Shown here: positions 46,944 to 56,071 of the stretch, in pieces
How the letters are laid out: every line of letters starts with the position of its first letter
Numbering within the stretch: position 1 is the stretch's first letter
Source: Alkaliphilus serpentinus
GTDB lineage: Bacteria; Bacillota; Clostridia; Peptostreptococcales; Natronincolaceae
DNA length: 64,000 nt
Direction of reading: 5' to 3'
Assembly: GCF_009017255.1 (NCBI RefSeq)
Contig: NZ_WBZB01000025.1
Coordinates: 1-64,000, forward strand
Made by a program: the position numbers and the translations under genes
The notes under the pieces: generated by a model
The model's database searches: none
What the model was told of the DNA's origin: nothing
The model's input: the letters and a program-made list of their open reading frames with translations, nothing else

Positions 46944-46968
46944 GTTGAGAGTTTAACCCTAAAATTCT

Positions 46969-47508
46969 TTATCTATCCTTATCCGTTACAACAAATACGT
47001 AGGGGACGTTTCTATAATAATCTCCATAATTTAGGCCATATCCTACTACAAACTTATCTGGTATGGTAAAGCCAAGGTAATCCGGGACGATATCAACCTT
47101 TCTACGTTCTGGTTTATCTAGTAAAACACAGCACTTCACACTGGCTGCATTCTTTTTGGAAAGATGCTCCATAACAAACTTCATAGTAAGGCCCGAATCG
47201 GTTATATCATCTACAACCAATACATCATAACCAGTAAGGTCCTTCTTGATATCATTTATAATATTGATAATCCCACTGCTTTCTTCACCATGTCCATAGC
47301 TGGAAGTTGTCATAAATTCGATCTTTACAGGAATGGATAACTGTCTAACTAAATCCGCAGTAAAAATAAAACTACCCTTTAATAAAGAAACCACCACCAG
47401 CTTTTTATTTGCATACTCTTCTGAAAGCTGTTGACCCAGCTCTTTAGTTCTCCTTCTTATATCCTCTTCCGAAAGAAGGATTTCCCACACTTTTTTCTCT
47501 ATATCCAT
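46969..47508 (-). CDS. hpt: Hypoxanthine phosphoribosyltransferase
   Basis: A 179-residue purine salvage enzyme with the PRPP motif VLVVDDITDSGLT and the SLLKGS loop, converting hypoxanthine/guanine and PRPP to nucleotides. Start ATG 47508 has GGAGGG 7 nt upstream; the frame to 47523 is not needed. Convergent with dapH. Confidence 0.97.
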   Translation of the reverse strand: MDIEKKVWEILLSEEDIRRRTKELGQQLSEEYANKKLVVVSLLKGSFIFTADLVRQLSIPVKIEFMTTSSYGHGEESSGIINIINDIKKDLTGYDVLVVDDITDSGLTMKFVMEHLSKKNAASVKCCVLLDKPERRKVDIVPDYLGFTIPDKFVVGYGLNYGDYYRNVPYVFVVTDKDR

Positions 47509-47652
47509 TGGACTTCCCTCCATATAGTTTCTAGTTATTATTATTATTCTAATTTAAATATTTTCTCTTGTCAAAATTTTTTTATAGGATTTTTTCAATA
47601 TATTAACCATAATAAGGAATTGTTAATTTTTTGACTTAGTTACAAATATGTG

Positions 47653-47681
47653 TTGATATTGAATCTCAATAATAGTACAAT
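47653..47681 (+). promoter_or_regulatory. Promoter of the nucleoside-recognition gene, with operator-like inverted repeat
   Basis: TTGATA (47653-47658), 17-bp spacer, TACAAT (47676-47681). The spacer contains TATTGA-ATC-TCAATA (47657-47671), a perfect 6-bp inverted repeat that could bind a dimeric repressor. Confidence 0.7.
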
Positions 47682-47708
47682 AAATTGTATTCTTCAGGAG
47701 GTGTACTA

Positions 47709-48917
47709 ATGAAAAGCATCGATTTTGCAGAAGCAACCGCCGTGTCATCAGTTAAAACCAAGAAATCAGTGTCGAAGGAAACCTATATTTTTATACTCAT
47801 TGTTGTAGGGGCCTTCTGGTATATGGGTAAAACCATGGGAGTCGGCACAATGTTTGATGTCATTATGAAAACTGCCCACGACCTATTACTCAACACAGTC
47901 TTTTTTATTTTAGCAATTTCAGTATTGGCAGGATCATTGTCTGCATTATTATCAGAGTTTGGTGTGGTGGCTTTAATCAATAAGATTATTTCCCCTATTA
48001 TGAAACCCTTATATGGATTACCAGGGGCTGCATCAATAGGAGCAATAACCACATATCTATCAGATAATCCTGCTATCATATCTTTGGCTAAGGATAAAGG
48101 GTTTATAAAATATTTTAAAAACTACCAAGTACCTACCTTATGTAACCTTGGTACTGCCTTTGGCATGGGCTTGGTATTAACCACCTATATGATGAGCTTA
48201 GGACAGCAATTTTTTATTCCTGCCCTTATTGGAAACTTAGGTGCTATAGTTGGTAGTATAGTAAGTGTTCGTATTATGACCTATCATACAAAAAAATATT
48301 ACGGCATTGAGGGATCCGATGATATTGAAGATAAAAAGCAAATAATTGATTATGGAGCAACCAGGGAAATTAGAGAAGGAAATGTATTTGAAAGAAGCTT
48401 AGATGCAATTTTAGAGGGGGGTAAAAGCGGAGTTGAATTAGGCCTTGCCATCATTCCAGGTGTACTATTCATCTGTACAATTGTAATGCTTTTAACCTTC
48501 GGGCCAAGTGGTGTTGAAAATGGTGTATCCGTCTATCAAGGCCAAGCCTATGAGGGGGTTGCCCTATTACCTAAGCTAGGGAAATACATTTTCCCCGTTA
48601 TTAAGCCCCTCTTTGGATTTGAAAGTGTTGAAGCCTTGGCCCTTCCAATAACCTCATTGGGTGCAGTTTCTGCTGCTATGGGCTTTGTAAAGAGCTTTAT
48701 TGATAACGGCTTAATTGGCCCTAAGGATATAGCAGTATTTACTGCCATGGGGATGTGCTGGAGTGGTTATTTAAGTACCCACGTAGGTATGATGGATGCC
48801 CTTAATGTAAGGCAGTTGACCAATAAGGCAATCTTTTCCCATACCATTGGTGGAATTGCAGCAGGAATAGCTGCCAATTATGGATATATGCTTTATTCAC
48901 TGCTCTTTATAAAATAG
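47709..48917 (+). CDS. Nucleoside-recognition (Gate) domain membrane protein
   Basis: About 402 residues with eight or so transmembrane segments in two Gate-domain repeats (NLGTAFGMGLVLTTYMMSLG and ITSLGAVSAAMGFVKSF). It belongs to the YjiH/SpmA-related group whose transported substrate is unsettled. ATG 47709 with AGGAGGTG 5 nt upstream. Own promoter and a downstream hairpin; monocistronic. Confidence 0.8.
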   Translation: MKSIDFAEATAVSSVKTKKSVSKETYIFILIVVGAFWYMGKTMGVGTMFDVIMKTAHDLLLNTVFFILAISVLAGSLSALLSEFGVVALINKIISPIMKPLYGLPGAASIGAITTYLSDNPAIISLAKDKGFIKYFKNYQVPTLCNLGTAFGMGLVLTTYMMSLGQQFFIPALIGNLGAIVGSIVSVRIMTYHTKKYYGIEGSDDIEDKKQIIDYGATREIREGNVFERSLDAILEGGKSGVELGLAIIPGVLFICTIVMLLTFGPSGVENGVSVYQGQAYEGVALLPKLGKYIFPVIKPLFGFESVEALALPITSLGAVSAAMGFVKSFIDNGLIGPKDIAVFTAMGMCWSGYLSTHVGMMDALNVRQLTNKAIFSHTIGGIAAGIAANYGYMLYSLLFIK

Positions 48918-48970
48918 AGGATCCTATAATATCCTCATATGATTCTTATAATTAACCATTAATAACTTCT

Positions 48971-49040
48971 AAACCTAGCATTCATGCGTATTTCCCTAAA
49001 CACTTATCACAAAGGGGTATAGGCTGTAATAGCTAGGTTT
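48971..49040 (+). terminator. 3'-end hairpin of the AGCATTC family
   Basis: AAACCTAGC (48971-48979) pairs with GCTAGGTTT (49032-49040) around a 52-nt loop; T-rich sequence follows. The left arm AGCATTCATGCGTATTT closely matches AGCATTCTTACGTATTT at 30004-30020. Confidence 0.6.
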
Positions 49041-49169
49041 ACTTTATTGAAAACATTAAACTGCTTTAACTCAAAGGAGGATTTTAATAGTTTTGAACTT
49101 TACACTTCTTTTTTAGAAAAATTGTGGTAAAATAATATTAGTTTATTATGAAGGAAGGAGAATACATAG

Positions 49170-49637
49170 GTGGACAAGGATAAGAAAAGAGTACTATTTA
49201 AAGAACTGGAGTTAAAGGCAAAGAACTTAATTGAAAATGAATCAGACATTGATAAAGTGTTTCAGGGTATCGTTGAATTGTTAGATGAAAATATTCCTTA
49301 TTATGACTGGACAGGTTTTTATATGATAGAAAACGGAGAGTTGGTTTTAGGTAATTATGTTGGCAAACCTACCGATCATGTTAAAATACAAGTAGGTCAA
49401 GGTATTTGCGGACAAGCCGCCGATAGAAAGGAAACCTTTATTGTTGACGATGTTACAAAGGAATCTAATTACTTAGCCTGTAGCTTCGAAACGGCTTCTG
49501 AAATTGTTGTACCCATCATAAAAAATGATGTAGTGCTGGGTGAAATTGATATTGATAGCCATACTCCAGCAGCCTTTGATGAATATGATCAGGAATTATT
49601 GGAATCAATTGCCAATATGCTGATTATAAGATTTTAG
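49170..49637 (+). CDS. GAF-domain protein, possible free-methionine-R-sulfoxide reductase
   Basis: A 155-residue single GAF domain (NIPYYDWTGFYMIENGELVLGNY). Cysteines in GQGICGQAA and YLACSFETASEIVVPI align with those of fRMsr enzymes, which reduce free Met-R-sulfoxide. Starts with GTG 49170 behind GAAGGAGAA. Length matches fRMsr (about 150-165). Function is inferred from family. Confidence 0.85.
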   Translation: MDKDKKRVLFKELELKAKNLIENESDIDKVFQGIVELLDENIPYYDWTGFYMIENGELVLGNYVGKPTDHVKIQVGQGICGQAADRKETFIVDDVTKESNYLACSFETASEIVVPIIKNDVVLGEIDIDSHTPAAFDEYDQELLESIANMLIIRF

Positions 49638-49649
49638 AAAAGAGAAATA

Positions 49650-49680
49650 AAATCCTGATAATTTCAGGATTTTTTTATTT
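49650..49680 (+). terminator. Terminator after GAF gene
   Basis: AAATCCTG / CAGGATTT stem with an ATAATTT loop then TTTTTATTTT, 15 bp past the stop. Confidence 0.88.
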
Positions 49681-49706
49681 TCATAATTAATGTTAACTTG
49701 TTATAG

Positions 49707-49847
49707 TTATTGCAAGTCGTCGTCATAATGTTGATTTAAAAGAATTCTTTTGATATCCTTTAGCAGTACAATGATTCTATTTAGTGAATACTGAATTGAT
49801 ATTAATACAATAAAGAGTATGACAATAGGCACGATAATTTTTTCCAT
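49707..49847 (-). CDS. Small single-pass membrane protein (46 aa)
   Basis: From ATG 49847 (GGAGGG 5 nt upstream) a 46-residue protein with one hydrophobic helix (IIVPIVILFIVLISIQYSL) and a basic/acidic tail ending HYDDDLQ. No recognised family. The longer frame from 49916 lacks a site and overlaps the promoter area of the divergent gene. Confidence 0.6.
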   Translation of the reverse strand: MEKIIVPIVILFIVLISIQYSLNRIIVLLKDIKRILLNQHYDDDLQ

Positions 49848-49951
49848 AGAATCCCTCCTCATGACTATTATAATACGATTCGTTTTTTTTACAACACCTT
49901 TTTTTACTCCCTTCATAATATATAGTGAAATATGAAGGGAGGGTAAGTAAT

Positions 49952-50191
49952 ATGTCTAACATAAAGTGTCCACCACCTACCTCATGTCCAACATTACCAG
50001 GAACCCTTATTAAAATCAACGTTCCTGCTGGAGCAGTGATTAACCTCTTTAACATAATAGAACTAGTATCTCCCAGTGGAATTTGCTTAATAATTAGAAT
50101 TCCTACTCAAACTAATAATGCAACTGTCCTAAGCACAATAGTAGATGGAATAAAGGCTAGTGGTGGCACCATTGAATTTTTAACCCAATAA
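49952..50191 (+). CDS. Hypothetical protein (79 aa)
   Basis: ATG 49952 with GGGAGGG 8 nt upstream. A compact protein with Cys/Pro-rich N-terminus (IKCPPPTSCPTLPGT) followed by beta-like strands (LIKINVPAGAVINL, SPSGICLIIRIP) and VDGIKASGGTIEFL. Not recognised; a small clostridial orphan, possibly exposed or oligomeric. Confidence 0.65.
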   Translation: MSNIKCPPPTSCPTLPGTLIKINVPAGAVINLFNIIELVSPSGICLIIRIPTQTNNATVLSTIVDGIKASGGTIEFLTQ

Positions 50192-50230
50192 TTAAGCAGG
50201 AGGTAGATACCATGATCTACCTCCCTCAGG

Positions 50231-50860
50231 TTATTCATCAACTTTTTCCATTTTAGATATGGAAACTTCATAGGCTACTTTATTTAAGACATTTCCATCA
50301 GATAGTTTCTTCTGGTAGCTTCTGCTTTGTATCCTACCCCAGCTCTTTATATGATCACCGATATCTAGCTTTGAGGAGAATCTGGCATTTCTACCCCAAG
50401 CTATACATGGTATATAGTCAGATTTATTATAGGCCCTGTTTACAGCCAATAAAATATCTGTAATTTCTCTACCGAAGGGAGTTTCCCTATAAACAGGAGA
50501 TTTACAAACATAACCTTCAAGGTAGATTTGATTGGGATTTTTAATATCCCCCTCATCTTCTAAAATGGCCAAATCCCTCACAAATATTGTTAGTACCAAT
50601 CTATTGCTACCATCAATATATTTATTATAAGATCTTAGTTGACCCTCCACCTTAACCATAGCTCCAGACCTAATATTCTCATCAACCAAAAGCCTTTCGG
50701 ATATTGTTAGAGGTAAAAAATCACTGTTCTCACTTAATCGAGGTATTTCAATTTTATAGGTATAAAACCCCTCCCCAAACATCTCGTGGCTAAATTCCTT
50801 TTCTCCAGCGATCTTTCCAACAAGTGTTACGACATTGCTGTTAATAATGTTATTAGACAT
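50231..50860 (-). CDS. Single-stranded DNA-binding-like protein with two OB folds
   Basis: A 209-residue protein. Residues about 8-100 (VVTLVGKIAGEKEFSHEMFGEGFYTYKIEIPR) and about 108-200 (NQIYLEGYVCKSPVYRETPFGREITDILLAVNR ... CIAWGRNAR) each look like an SSB/PriB OB fold; the second carries the typical SSB strand WGRNAR. It lacks the usual acidic C-terminal tip of the main SSB. Probably an accessory ssDNA-binding protein; target unknown. Confidence 0.8.
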   Translation of the reverse strand: MSNNIINSNVVTLVGKIAGEKEFSHEMFGEGFYTYKIEIPRLSENSDFLPLTISERLLVDENIRSGAMVKVEGQLRSYNKYIDGSNRLVLTIFVRDLAILEDEGDIKNPNQIYLEGYVCKSPVYRETPFGREITDILLAVNRAYNKSDYIPCIAWGRNARFSSKLDIGDHIKSWGRIQSRSYQKKLSDGNVLNKVAYEVSISKMEKVDE

Positions 50861-51162
50861 TCACCCCAAGCCCCCTTCTATTCTTATGTTTCTTTTAATA
50901 TAATCTATAAACATATTTATTCGTTGGACTTGAGGATTATGTTTTTATATATAAGTTTTTTTTATTTTTTTGCTGAAACATCCTTCTGATTATTTTGGGT
51001 TTGAACCCCTTCTTATCGACATGATAAATAAATTTCTAGATTATTCTTAAAATGCTATCTTATGATAGATAAAAGCAAGCTATGAGATGTTTTATCCTTA
51101 AAACGACTATGCATGCCTTTGTTGTTACATGCACAAAAAGAACCGTCCCCGTTGTGCTGTTC
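50861..51162. other. Intergenic region holding REP copy 4
   Basis: AT-rich promoter region of the SSB-like gene on the right side of which a REP-like palindrome lies at 51131-51157. No gene supported. Confidence 0.6.
51131..51157 (+). repeat. REP-like palindrome, copy 4
   Basis: GCACAAAAAGAACCGTCCCC followed by GTTGTGC; shares AGAACCGTCCC with the copies around the RAYT gene 15 kb away. Located just 3' of the MurE-like gene. Confidence 0.85.
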
Positions 51163-52620
51163 TTAATGATTAATTATTAAGTGTCTTTCTCTCTTTGCCA
51201 CTATATCCATAGCAAACTCTCTGCCCCCGTCCATACCTTGGGCACCTAGTAGCAGCAACAAATCACCCTCTTTTAACAGATTAACTGTTTTCTCGATTGC
51301 CTCCTTAAGGGTTTCTTCATAATCATAGGGTAATGAGGTATTTGAAAAGATATTCAGATAAGCATTCCTTTCCTCATCGGTAACTTGATCCTTAGAGGTA
51401 GAATGATCTTTGCTGGAGGTAATCAATACTTTTTCTACCCCCAATAGCTTACACCATTGTCTCAAAACTTCAGCGTTTTCCTTATTAATTTCTATTCCCC
51501 TATTTCCCCGTATTGCGTTTACGATATATAAGTTATTGTACTCCAAGCTTTGAACACTGGTTAATGCTGCCTCATAGCTGGCTGGATTGTGGCTGTAATC
51601 ATCAATTATCTTAAAATCCTTATCATATATAGTCTCCAGCCTTCTAGTGATGGGCCTACAATCCTTTAATGCCTGTGCAATGGAAGCTATGGGTATGTCC
51701 AACAATAATCCACAGGTAATAGCTGCTAATCCATTATATACATTGTGTTTCCCCAATAATGGCAACACTACTGGGTATTCAAATAGATCGATCTCTTTCC
51801 CTGATAGGGTAGTTATTCCTCTTTGTAGGCAGTAATTGAAACTGGTGACATTGAAGTAATCAATGCTGGAGGCAGTAATTGTTGATTTAGAATTTAATCC
51901 ATAACTAATTACAAAAATATCCTTATTCCCCTCCAATAGCTTCAATCCATGTTCATCATCAAAATTTATCACTGCATAGGTTCCTTTTTTTAATCCGTCA
52001 AATAGCAACTTCTTTGTATTAATATAATCTTCAAGGGTTTTGTGAAAGTTCATATGGTCCCTATCAATATTGGTATGAAGGGCTATATCAAATTCTATTC
52101 CGTAAACTCTTCTATTTTTAAGACCATGGGAGGATACCTCCATCACTAGAATCTCTACTTCTTTATCAACCATCTTCGCTAAGTAATAATAGATTTCTTC
52201 GGCAATTGGAGTTGTATATTGACACTGATAAACCTCATCATTGATCCTTATATCTAAGCTCCCCACCAAGCCTGCGGAGATTCCTTGATTTCTCAACATT
52301 TTATAAATCAGCTGAGTAGTTGTGGTTTTACCATTGGTTCCTGTAACCCCGATTATTTTCAGCTTTTTTGAAGGATAATCATAAAAGGTATTGCATAATG
52401 AAGCTAAGGCTTTTCTTGCATCCTCCACCTTTATAACAGGAATCCCTTCACAAAAGAAATTTTCTGCTGTATAGATCATCACTGCCCCTTTACTTATCGC
52501 TTCATCTATATAAGCATTACCATCAAATTCTTCGCCTTTTATTGCAACAAAAATATATCCTTCCTTTACCTTTTTAGAATTGCTGGTAACTCCTTGGATT
52601 TCTATTCCATTTATTTTCAT
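51163..52620 (-). CDS. Mur ligase family protein (MurE-like, atypical)
   Basis: A 485-residue Mur ligase with N-terminal UDP-binding domain (IQGVTSNSKKVKEGYIFVAIKG), ATP loop GVTGTNGKTTTTQLI near residue 105, central SSHGLKNRR and C-terminal domain. It lacks the DNPR motif that selects diaminopimelate in classical MurE, and the usual DYAHTPD is DYSHNPA. So it may add a different residue or act in a specialised pathway such as the spore envelope. A distinct main murE is expected elsewhere. Confidence 0.85.
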   Translation of the reverse strand: MKINGIEIQGVTSNSKKVKEGYIFVAIKGEEFDGNAYIDEAISKGAVMIYTAENFFCEGIPVIKVEDARKALASLCNTFYDYPSKKLKIIGVTGTNGKTTTTQLIYKMLRNQGISAGLVGSLDIRINDEVYQCQYTTPIAEEIYYYLAKMVDKEVEILVMEVSSHGLKNRRVYGIEFDIALHTNIDRDHMNFHKTLEDYINTKKLLFDGLKKGTYAVINFDDEHGLKLLEGNKDIFVISYGLNSKSTITASSIDYFNVTSFNYCLQRGITTLSGKEIDLFEYPVVLPLLGKHNVYNGLAAITCGLLLDIPIASIAQALKDCRPITRRLETIYDKDFKIIDDYSHNPASYEAALTSVQSLEYNNLYIVNAIRGNRGIEINKENAEVLRQWCKLLGVEKVLITSSKDHSTSKDQVTDEERNAYLNIFSNTSLPYDYEETLKEAIEKTVNLLKEGDLLLLLGAQGMDGGREFAMDIVAKRERHLIINH

Positions 52621-52788
52621 TGCCTCAGCTCCTTATATTCCTTAGCTTGTAGAGTCAAATTGATAATTATAGTGTGTATAAAGTCTCTTTAATCTATTCA
52701 ATGGGGGTGGTAAAAACTCTAGATTAATATTAAATACCCCTATAACATGAAAAAATCTCCCTTAGGAGATTCATGATAATTTTATTTT

Positions 52789-53556
52789 TTAATTTTTTAA
52801 TTTCTGACGACCTGCATGATCAATATAGTAGTTGTCTTTATAAATTAGATCAGATATTGGTACGATTTCATAGCCCTGTTGCTGTAGCTTTTCAATTACT
52901 AAAGGTAAAAATTCTGTGATATACTTCGCGTTATTGTGAAATAAAACGATGGATCCCGGCTTAACATTTCTAGTAACCCGATCAACCACCGGCCCTGTCC
53001 CCAACTCCTTCCAATCCAAGGAATCTACATCCCATTGAATTGTATGATAGCCTAATTCCTCTGCTGTTTCTATAAGCTGATTATTATAATCCCCAAAGGG
53101 TGGTCTAAAGACCGTTGGTTGTACCCCTATGATGTCATAGATTTTATCTCCGGTTTCTTTAAGCTCTTGAATAATCTCAGCTTTACTGATTTTAGACATA
53201 TGGGGATGGGTGCTGGAATGATTACCGATTTCATGGCATCTAGCATAGATTTCCTTAACCCAATCGGGATACTTATCTACCCAAAAGGCAACAAGGAAAA
53301 ATGTAGATTTCACATGATATTTATCAAGGGTATCTAAGATATCATCGGTGAATTCATCTCCCCAAGCTGCATCAAAGCTTATAGCGATCTTTTTATCCTC
53401 AGTATCAACACTATATATTGGCAATCTCTTTTGTGGAGAAAAAACATCCAGGACCTCAGTACCTATCTTGAAGTAATATATAATAGCAAATAATAGAACT
53501 ACTAATATAAGTCCGATGATCATCACTGTTTTTTTATTTAAAATCCATATCCTCAT
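52789..53556 (-). CDS. Polysaccharide deacetylase, PdaB-like
   Basis: About 255 residues: N-terminal membrane anchor (VMIIGLILVVLLFAIIYYF) then an extracellular NodB domain with ISFDAAWGDE (metal Asp), EIGNHSSTHPHM (H-x3-H), RPPFGDYN and FHNNA. These sites deacetylate N-acetylglucosamine-type polymers, often in spore cortex maturation. ATG 53556 preferred over the longer frame. Confidence 0.88.
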   Translation of the reverse strand: MRIWILNKKTVMIIGLILVVLLFAIIYYFKIGTEVLDVFSPQKRLPIYSVDTEDKKIAISFDAAWGDEFTDDILDTLDKYHVKSTFFLVAFWVDKYPDWVKEIYARCHEIGNHSSTHPHMSKISKAEIIQELKETGDKIYDIIGVQPTVFRPPFGDYNNQLIETAEELGYHTIQWDVDSLDWKELGTGPVVDRVTRNVKPGSIVLFHNNAKYITEFLPLVIEKLQQQGYEIVPISDLIYKDNYYIDHAGRQKLKN

Positions 53557-53809
53557 CTCTAATTCCCCCTGGAAAGTCCTTTTATACAAGTGTATTCAGG
53601 GAATTGAGATTTATGAATACTTATTGCTACCACAATGTATGGGTGGAAACTATTCACTCATCATGATTTCTATAAACAAAAAGACATAAAGGCTATTACT
53701 CTTGATTAGCATTTATGCCTTTCAGTTGAATTTAGTTATATATTGCATCTAAGTAGTTGCACTCATAGATTTTTTCTACTGCATCTACCTCTAGGGGCTC
53801 CCTCCTAAG

Positions 53810-55756
53810 CTATTTCTCATAATGAATGACAAGGTCCTTCACATGTTTTCGATTCATATCATGCTTTTTCTTCCTATTTTCCTTACTCTCAAGGACTATA
53901 TCCATGTCGTAATTATCTGGATACAGTTCTTCCTTATCGATATAGAGGCTTAATCGCTTATAATTAATTTTTAGCTTTTTCTTCATTATCATCACTCCAA
54001 CCTCACCCTTTGGATTGGCCTCTTCACAAACAATACCAGTTCGATTCAGACTCCTTATGAATACGCAATCTCCCACCTTGAAATTGATTTCTACCTTCTT
54101 TTCTTTTTCCTTTTTATAGTCATTAACTGTATGGTATTTTATGACCTCTGTTTCTAAAGCTACTGGTTTAACAGCCTCCAATTCCTTTGTATAGGATTCC
54201 AACTTAAATTGGCTATAATCCTTATCCTCTTTATAGGTAAGTCTATGGGCCCTTTCTATAATTCTTTTATCCATCCCAAGCCTTAGGGCAATTAAAAATC
54301 CATTACTCTCCCCAGCTTTACCTATACTCAAACGATATAAAGGCTTTAGGGTATGAATATCAAACTCCATGCAACCATTTTCAAAGCCCTCTGACTTAAA
54401 GGCAAATTCCTTAATCTCACTGAAATGGGAGGTGGCCATAATTATAGCACCTTTTTTATACAGAGCTTCAAGGATGGCTGTAGCCAAACCCATCCCCTCA
54501 CCCGGGTCCGTTCCTGCCCCCAATTCATCCACCAATACCAAGCTTTCTGGGGTAACCCTTTCTAAAATATAAATGAGATTCTTCAAATGGCCTGAGAAGG
54601 TACTAAGGGATTGCTCTATGCTTTGACTATCTCCGATATCAACTAGTATATCCTTAAATATTGGAAAGGAGCTACCTTCCTCTAGGGGTACATGCAATCC
54701 TGATTGCACCATTAAGGACATTAATCCTACAGTCTTTAATGAAACGGTTTTTCCTCCGGTGTTGGGGCCTGTAATCACTAAGCCCCGATAATCTAATCCA
54801 AGGGTTAAATTAATGGGCACGGCTTCTTTACCCAATAATGGATGCCTTCCATTGACAATTACCATCCTTTGCTGATGACTTAGTTGCACTTCATTACCAT
54901 CCATTTGTCTGCTTAGTTTGGCTCTTGCGAAGATAAAATCATAATTTGCCATAATCTCTACGTTTATTGATATATCCCGATGGTGATCCTCTGCCATGGC
55001 TGTTAGGTAGGATAGAATCTTATACTCCTCCTCCTCTTCCTCCATCCTAAGCTGACTCAATTGTCTTTGAAGGTTCTTAACCTCCTCAGGCTCAATAAAG
55101 ACCGTTGATCCTGTATTGGATCTATCTAGAACGTCACCATGAATATTCTTTGTATACTCCCTCTTTACTGGTATAACGTACCTACCTTCCCTTACTGAAA
55201 CTATATTATCCTGAAGATATTGATTATTACCTAAGGATTTCACAAGACTATCAAGCTTACTCTTCATACGATCCTCTAGGATAATGATCTTTTTTCTAAT
55301 TTTAGCTAGGCCTGAAGAAGCTTTGTCATCTACTCTATTGGCCTTTATACATCGGTCAATTTCCTCCACTAACCAATCCATTTCATGAAGGGATAATCCA
55401 TAGGAGGCCACCAATGGAGCAATATCCTCAGCCCTTTTCATAAAGGTCTTCATTCGTTGACTATATACCAAAAAATCCTTAATCAATGACAATTCGCTGG
55501 GCTGTAGGGCTGTTACAACCCCTAGCTTTTTTAAAATGTTTTCCATACCATTTAGGCTATATAGGGGGGTGGCTGATGGTCCATTTAATATTTGTTTTGC
55601 TTCAGCGGTTTCCCTAAGACTACTCTCTATTTTAGCCCTTATAAATCCTGGTTTCATATCCTCCACCAATTTACATCCTAAATCCGATAATGTGTATTCC
55701 TTCAGCATATCCTTAATTTTGTTATATTCTAATAGTTCTAAAGCTGTATTATTCAA
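53810..55756 (-). CDS. MutS2-like ATPase lacking the Smr domain (candidate inducible ribosome-rescue factor)
   Basis: A 648-residue MutS2-type protein: core and clamp helices, ABC ATPase with Walker A GPNTGGKTVSLKT near 325-337, Walker B SLVLVDELGAGTDPGEG and a KOW-like segment (VGDCVFIRSLNRTGIV near 560). Full MutS2 is about 785 residues; here the C-terminal Smr domain is missing, leaving a basic tail. In B. subtilis MutS2 acts on collided ribosomes. TTG start at 55756 follows GGAGG with 8 nt spacing. Expression is apparently controlled by a leader attenuator. Confidence 0.9.
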   Translation of the reverse strand: MNNTALELLEYNKIKDMLKEYTLSDLGCKLVEDMKPGFIRAKIESSLRETAEAKQILNGPSATPLYSLNGMENILKKLGVVTALQPSELSLIKDFLVYSQRMKTFMKRAEDIAPLVASYGLSLHEMDWLVEEIDRCIKANRVDDKASSGLAKIRKKIIILEDRMKSKLDSLVKSLGNNQYLQDNIVSVREGRYVIPVKREYTKNIHGDVLDRSNTGSTVFIEPEEVKNLQRQLSQLRMEEEEEEYKILSYLTAMAEDHHRDISINVEIMANYDFIFARAKLSRQMDGNEVQLSHQQRMVIVNGRHPLLGKEAVPINLTLGLDYRGLVITGPNTGGKTVSLKTVGLMSLMVQSGLHVPLEEGSSFPIFKDILVDIGDSQSIEQSLSTFSGHLKNLIYILERVTPESLVLVDELGAGTDPGEGMGLATAILEALYKKGAIIMATSHFSEIKEFAFKSEGFENGCMEFDIHTLKPLYRLSIGKAGESNGFLIALRLGMDKRIIERAHRLTYKEDKDYSQFKLESYTKELEAVKPVALETEVIKYHTVNDYKKEKEKKVEINFKVGDCVFIRSLNRTGIVCEEANPKGEVGVMIMKKKLKINYKRLSLYIDKEELYPDNYDMDIVLESKENRKKKHDMNRKHVKDLVIHYEK

Positions 55757-55784
55757 TGTTACATCCTCCTTCTAATTTTCACCT

Positions 55785-55821
55785 AATAAAAAAGCCATAA
55801 ATGAACACATCATCTATGGCT
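55785..55821 (-). terminator. Second leader terminator before the MutS2-like gene
   Basis: Minus strand AGCCATA-G-ATGA and TCAT-T-TATGGCT form a 12-pair stem with a 5-nt loop followed by TTTTTTATT. It lies only about 30 bp before the ribosome-binding site, so it must be overcome for expression. Confidence 0.85.
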
Positions 55822-55885
55822 ATCCTATATATATTTTCGGAACCAAAATAATTGGTATAATATACCATTTAATTGACACAAAAAA

Positions 55886-55902
55886 ACCGTGATTAACACG
55901 GC
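55886..55902 (-). terminator. First leader terminator of the attenuator
   Basis: Minus strand AGCCGTG TTAAT CACGGTT followed by T5-G; GC-rich 5-bp core with flanking pairs. The 5' arm GCCGTGTT can instead pair with AACACAGGC (55927-55919). Confidence 0.88.
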
Positions 55903-56010
55903 TATTCATTCCTATAGGGCCTGTGTTCTTAACATTTTATTCAGAGAAGGAGACAACAACAACTAAACCTGCCTTTAGCAGATTCTTAAAATCTCTTCTC
56001 TGATATTCAA

Positions 56011-56037
56011 TTACTTGTTAAGAACTCTATCCAGCAT
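56011..56037 (-). CDS. Leader peptide MLDRVLNK
   Basis: ATG 56037 with AAGGAG 8 nt upstream encodes eight codons (M L D R V L N K) then TAA. Its codons 5-8 overlap the attenuator segment A, so translation directly controls folding. No longer reading is possible. Confidence 0.8.
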   Translation of the reverse strand: MLDRVLNK

Positions 56038-56071
56038 AAAACAGTCTCCTTTTTCCTCTGGTTCCATAGTT

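Larger units (their letters stand above)
55886..56037 (-). promoter_or_regulatory. Leader-peptide transcription attenuator upstream of the MutS2-like gene
   Basis: Three competing pairings on the minus strand. Segment A in the leader ORF (GTTCTTAACA, 56025-56016) pairs perfectly with A' (TGTTAAGAAC, 55934-55925), supported by an inner stem TCAGAGAAG/CTTCTCTGA (56003-55995 with 55949-55941). The 3' end of A' overlaps AACACAGGC, which forms an antiterminator with GCCGTGTT of terminator 1. A ribosome held on the leader would free A', favour the antiterminator and switch the gene on. This is the logic of erm and ABC-F leaders; the trigger is unknown. Confidence 0.8.
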
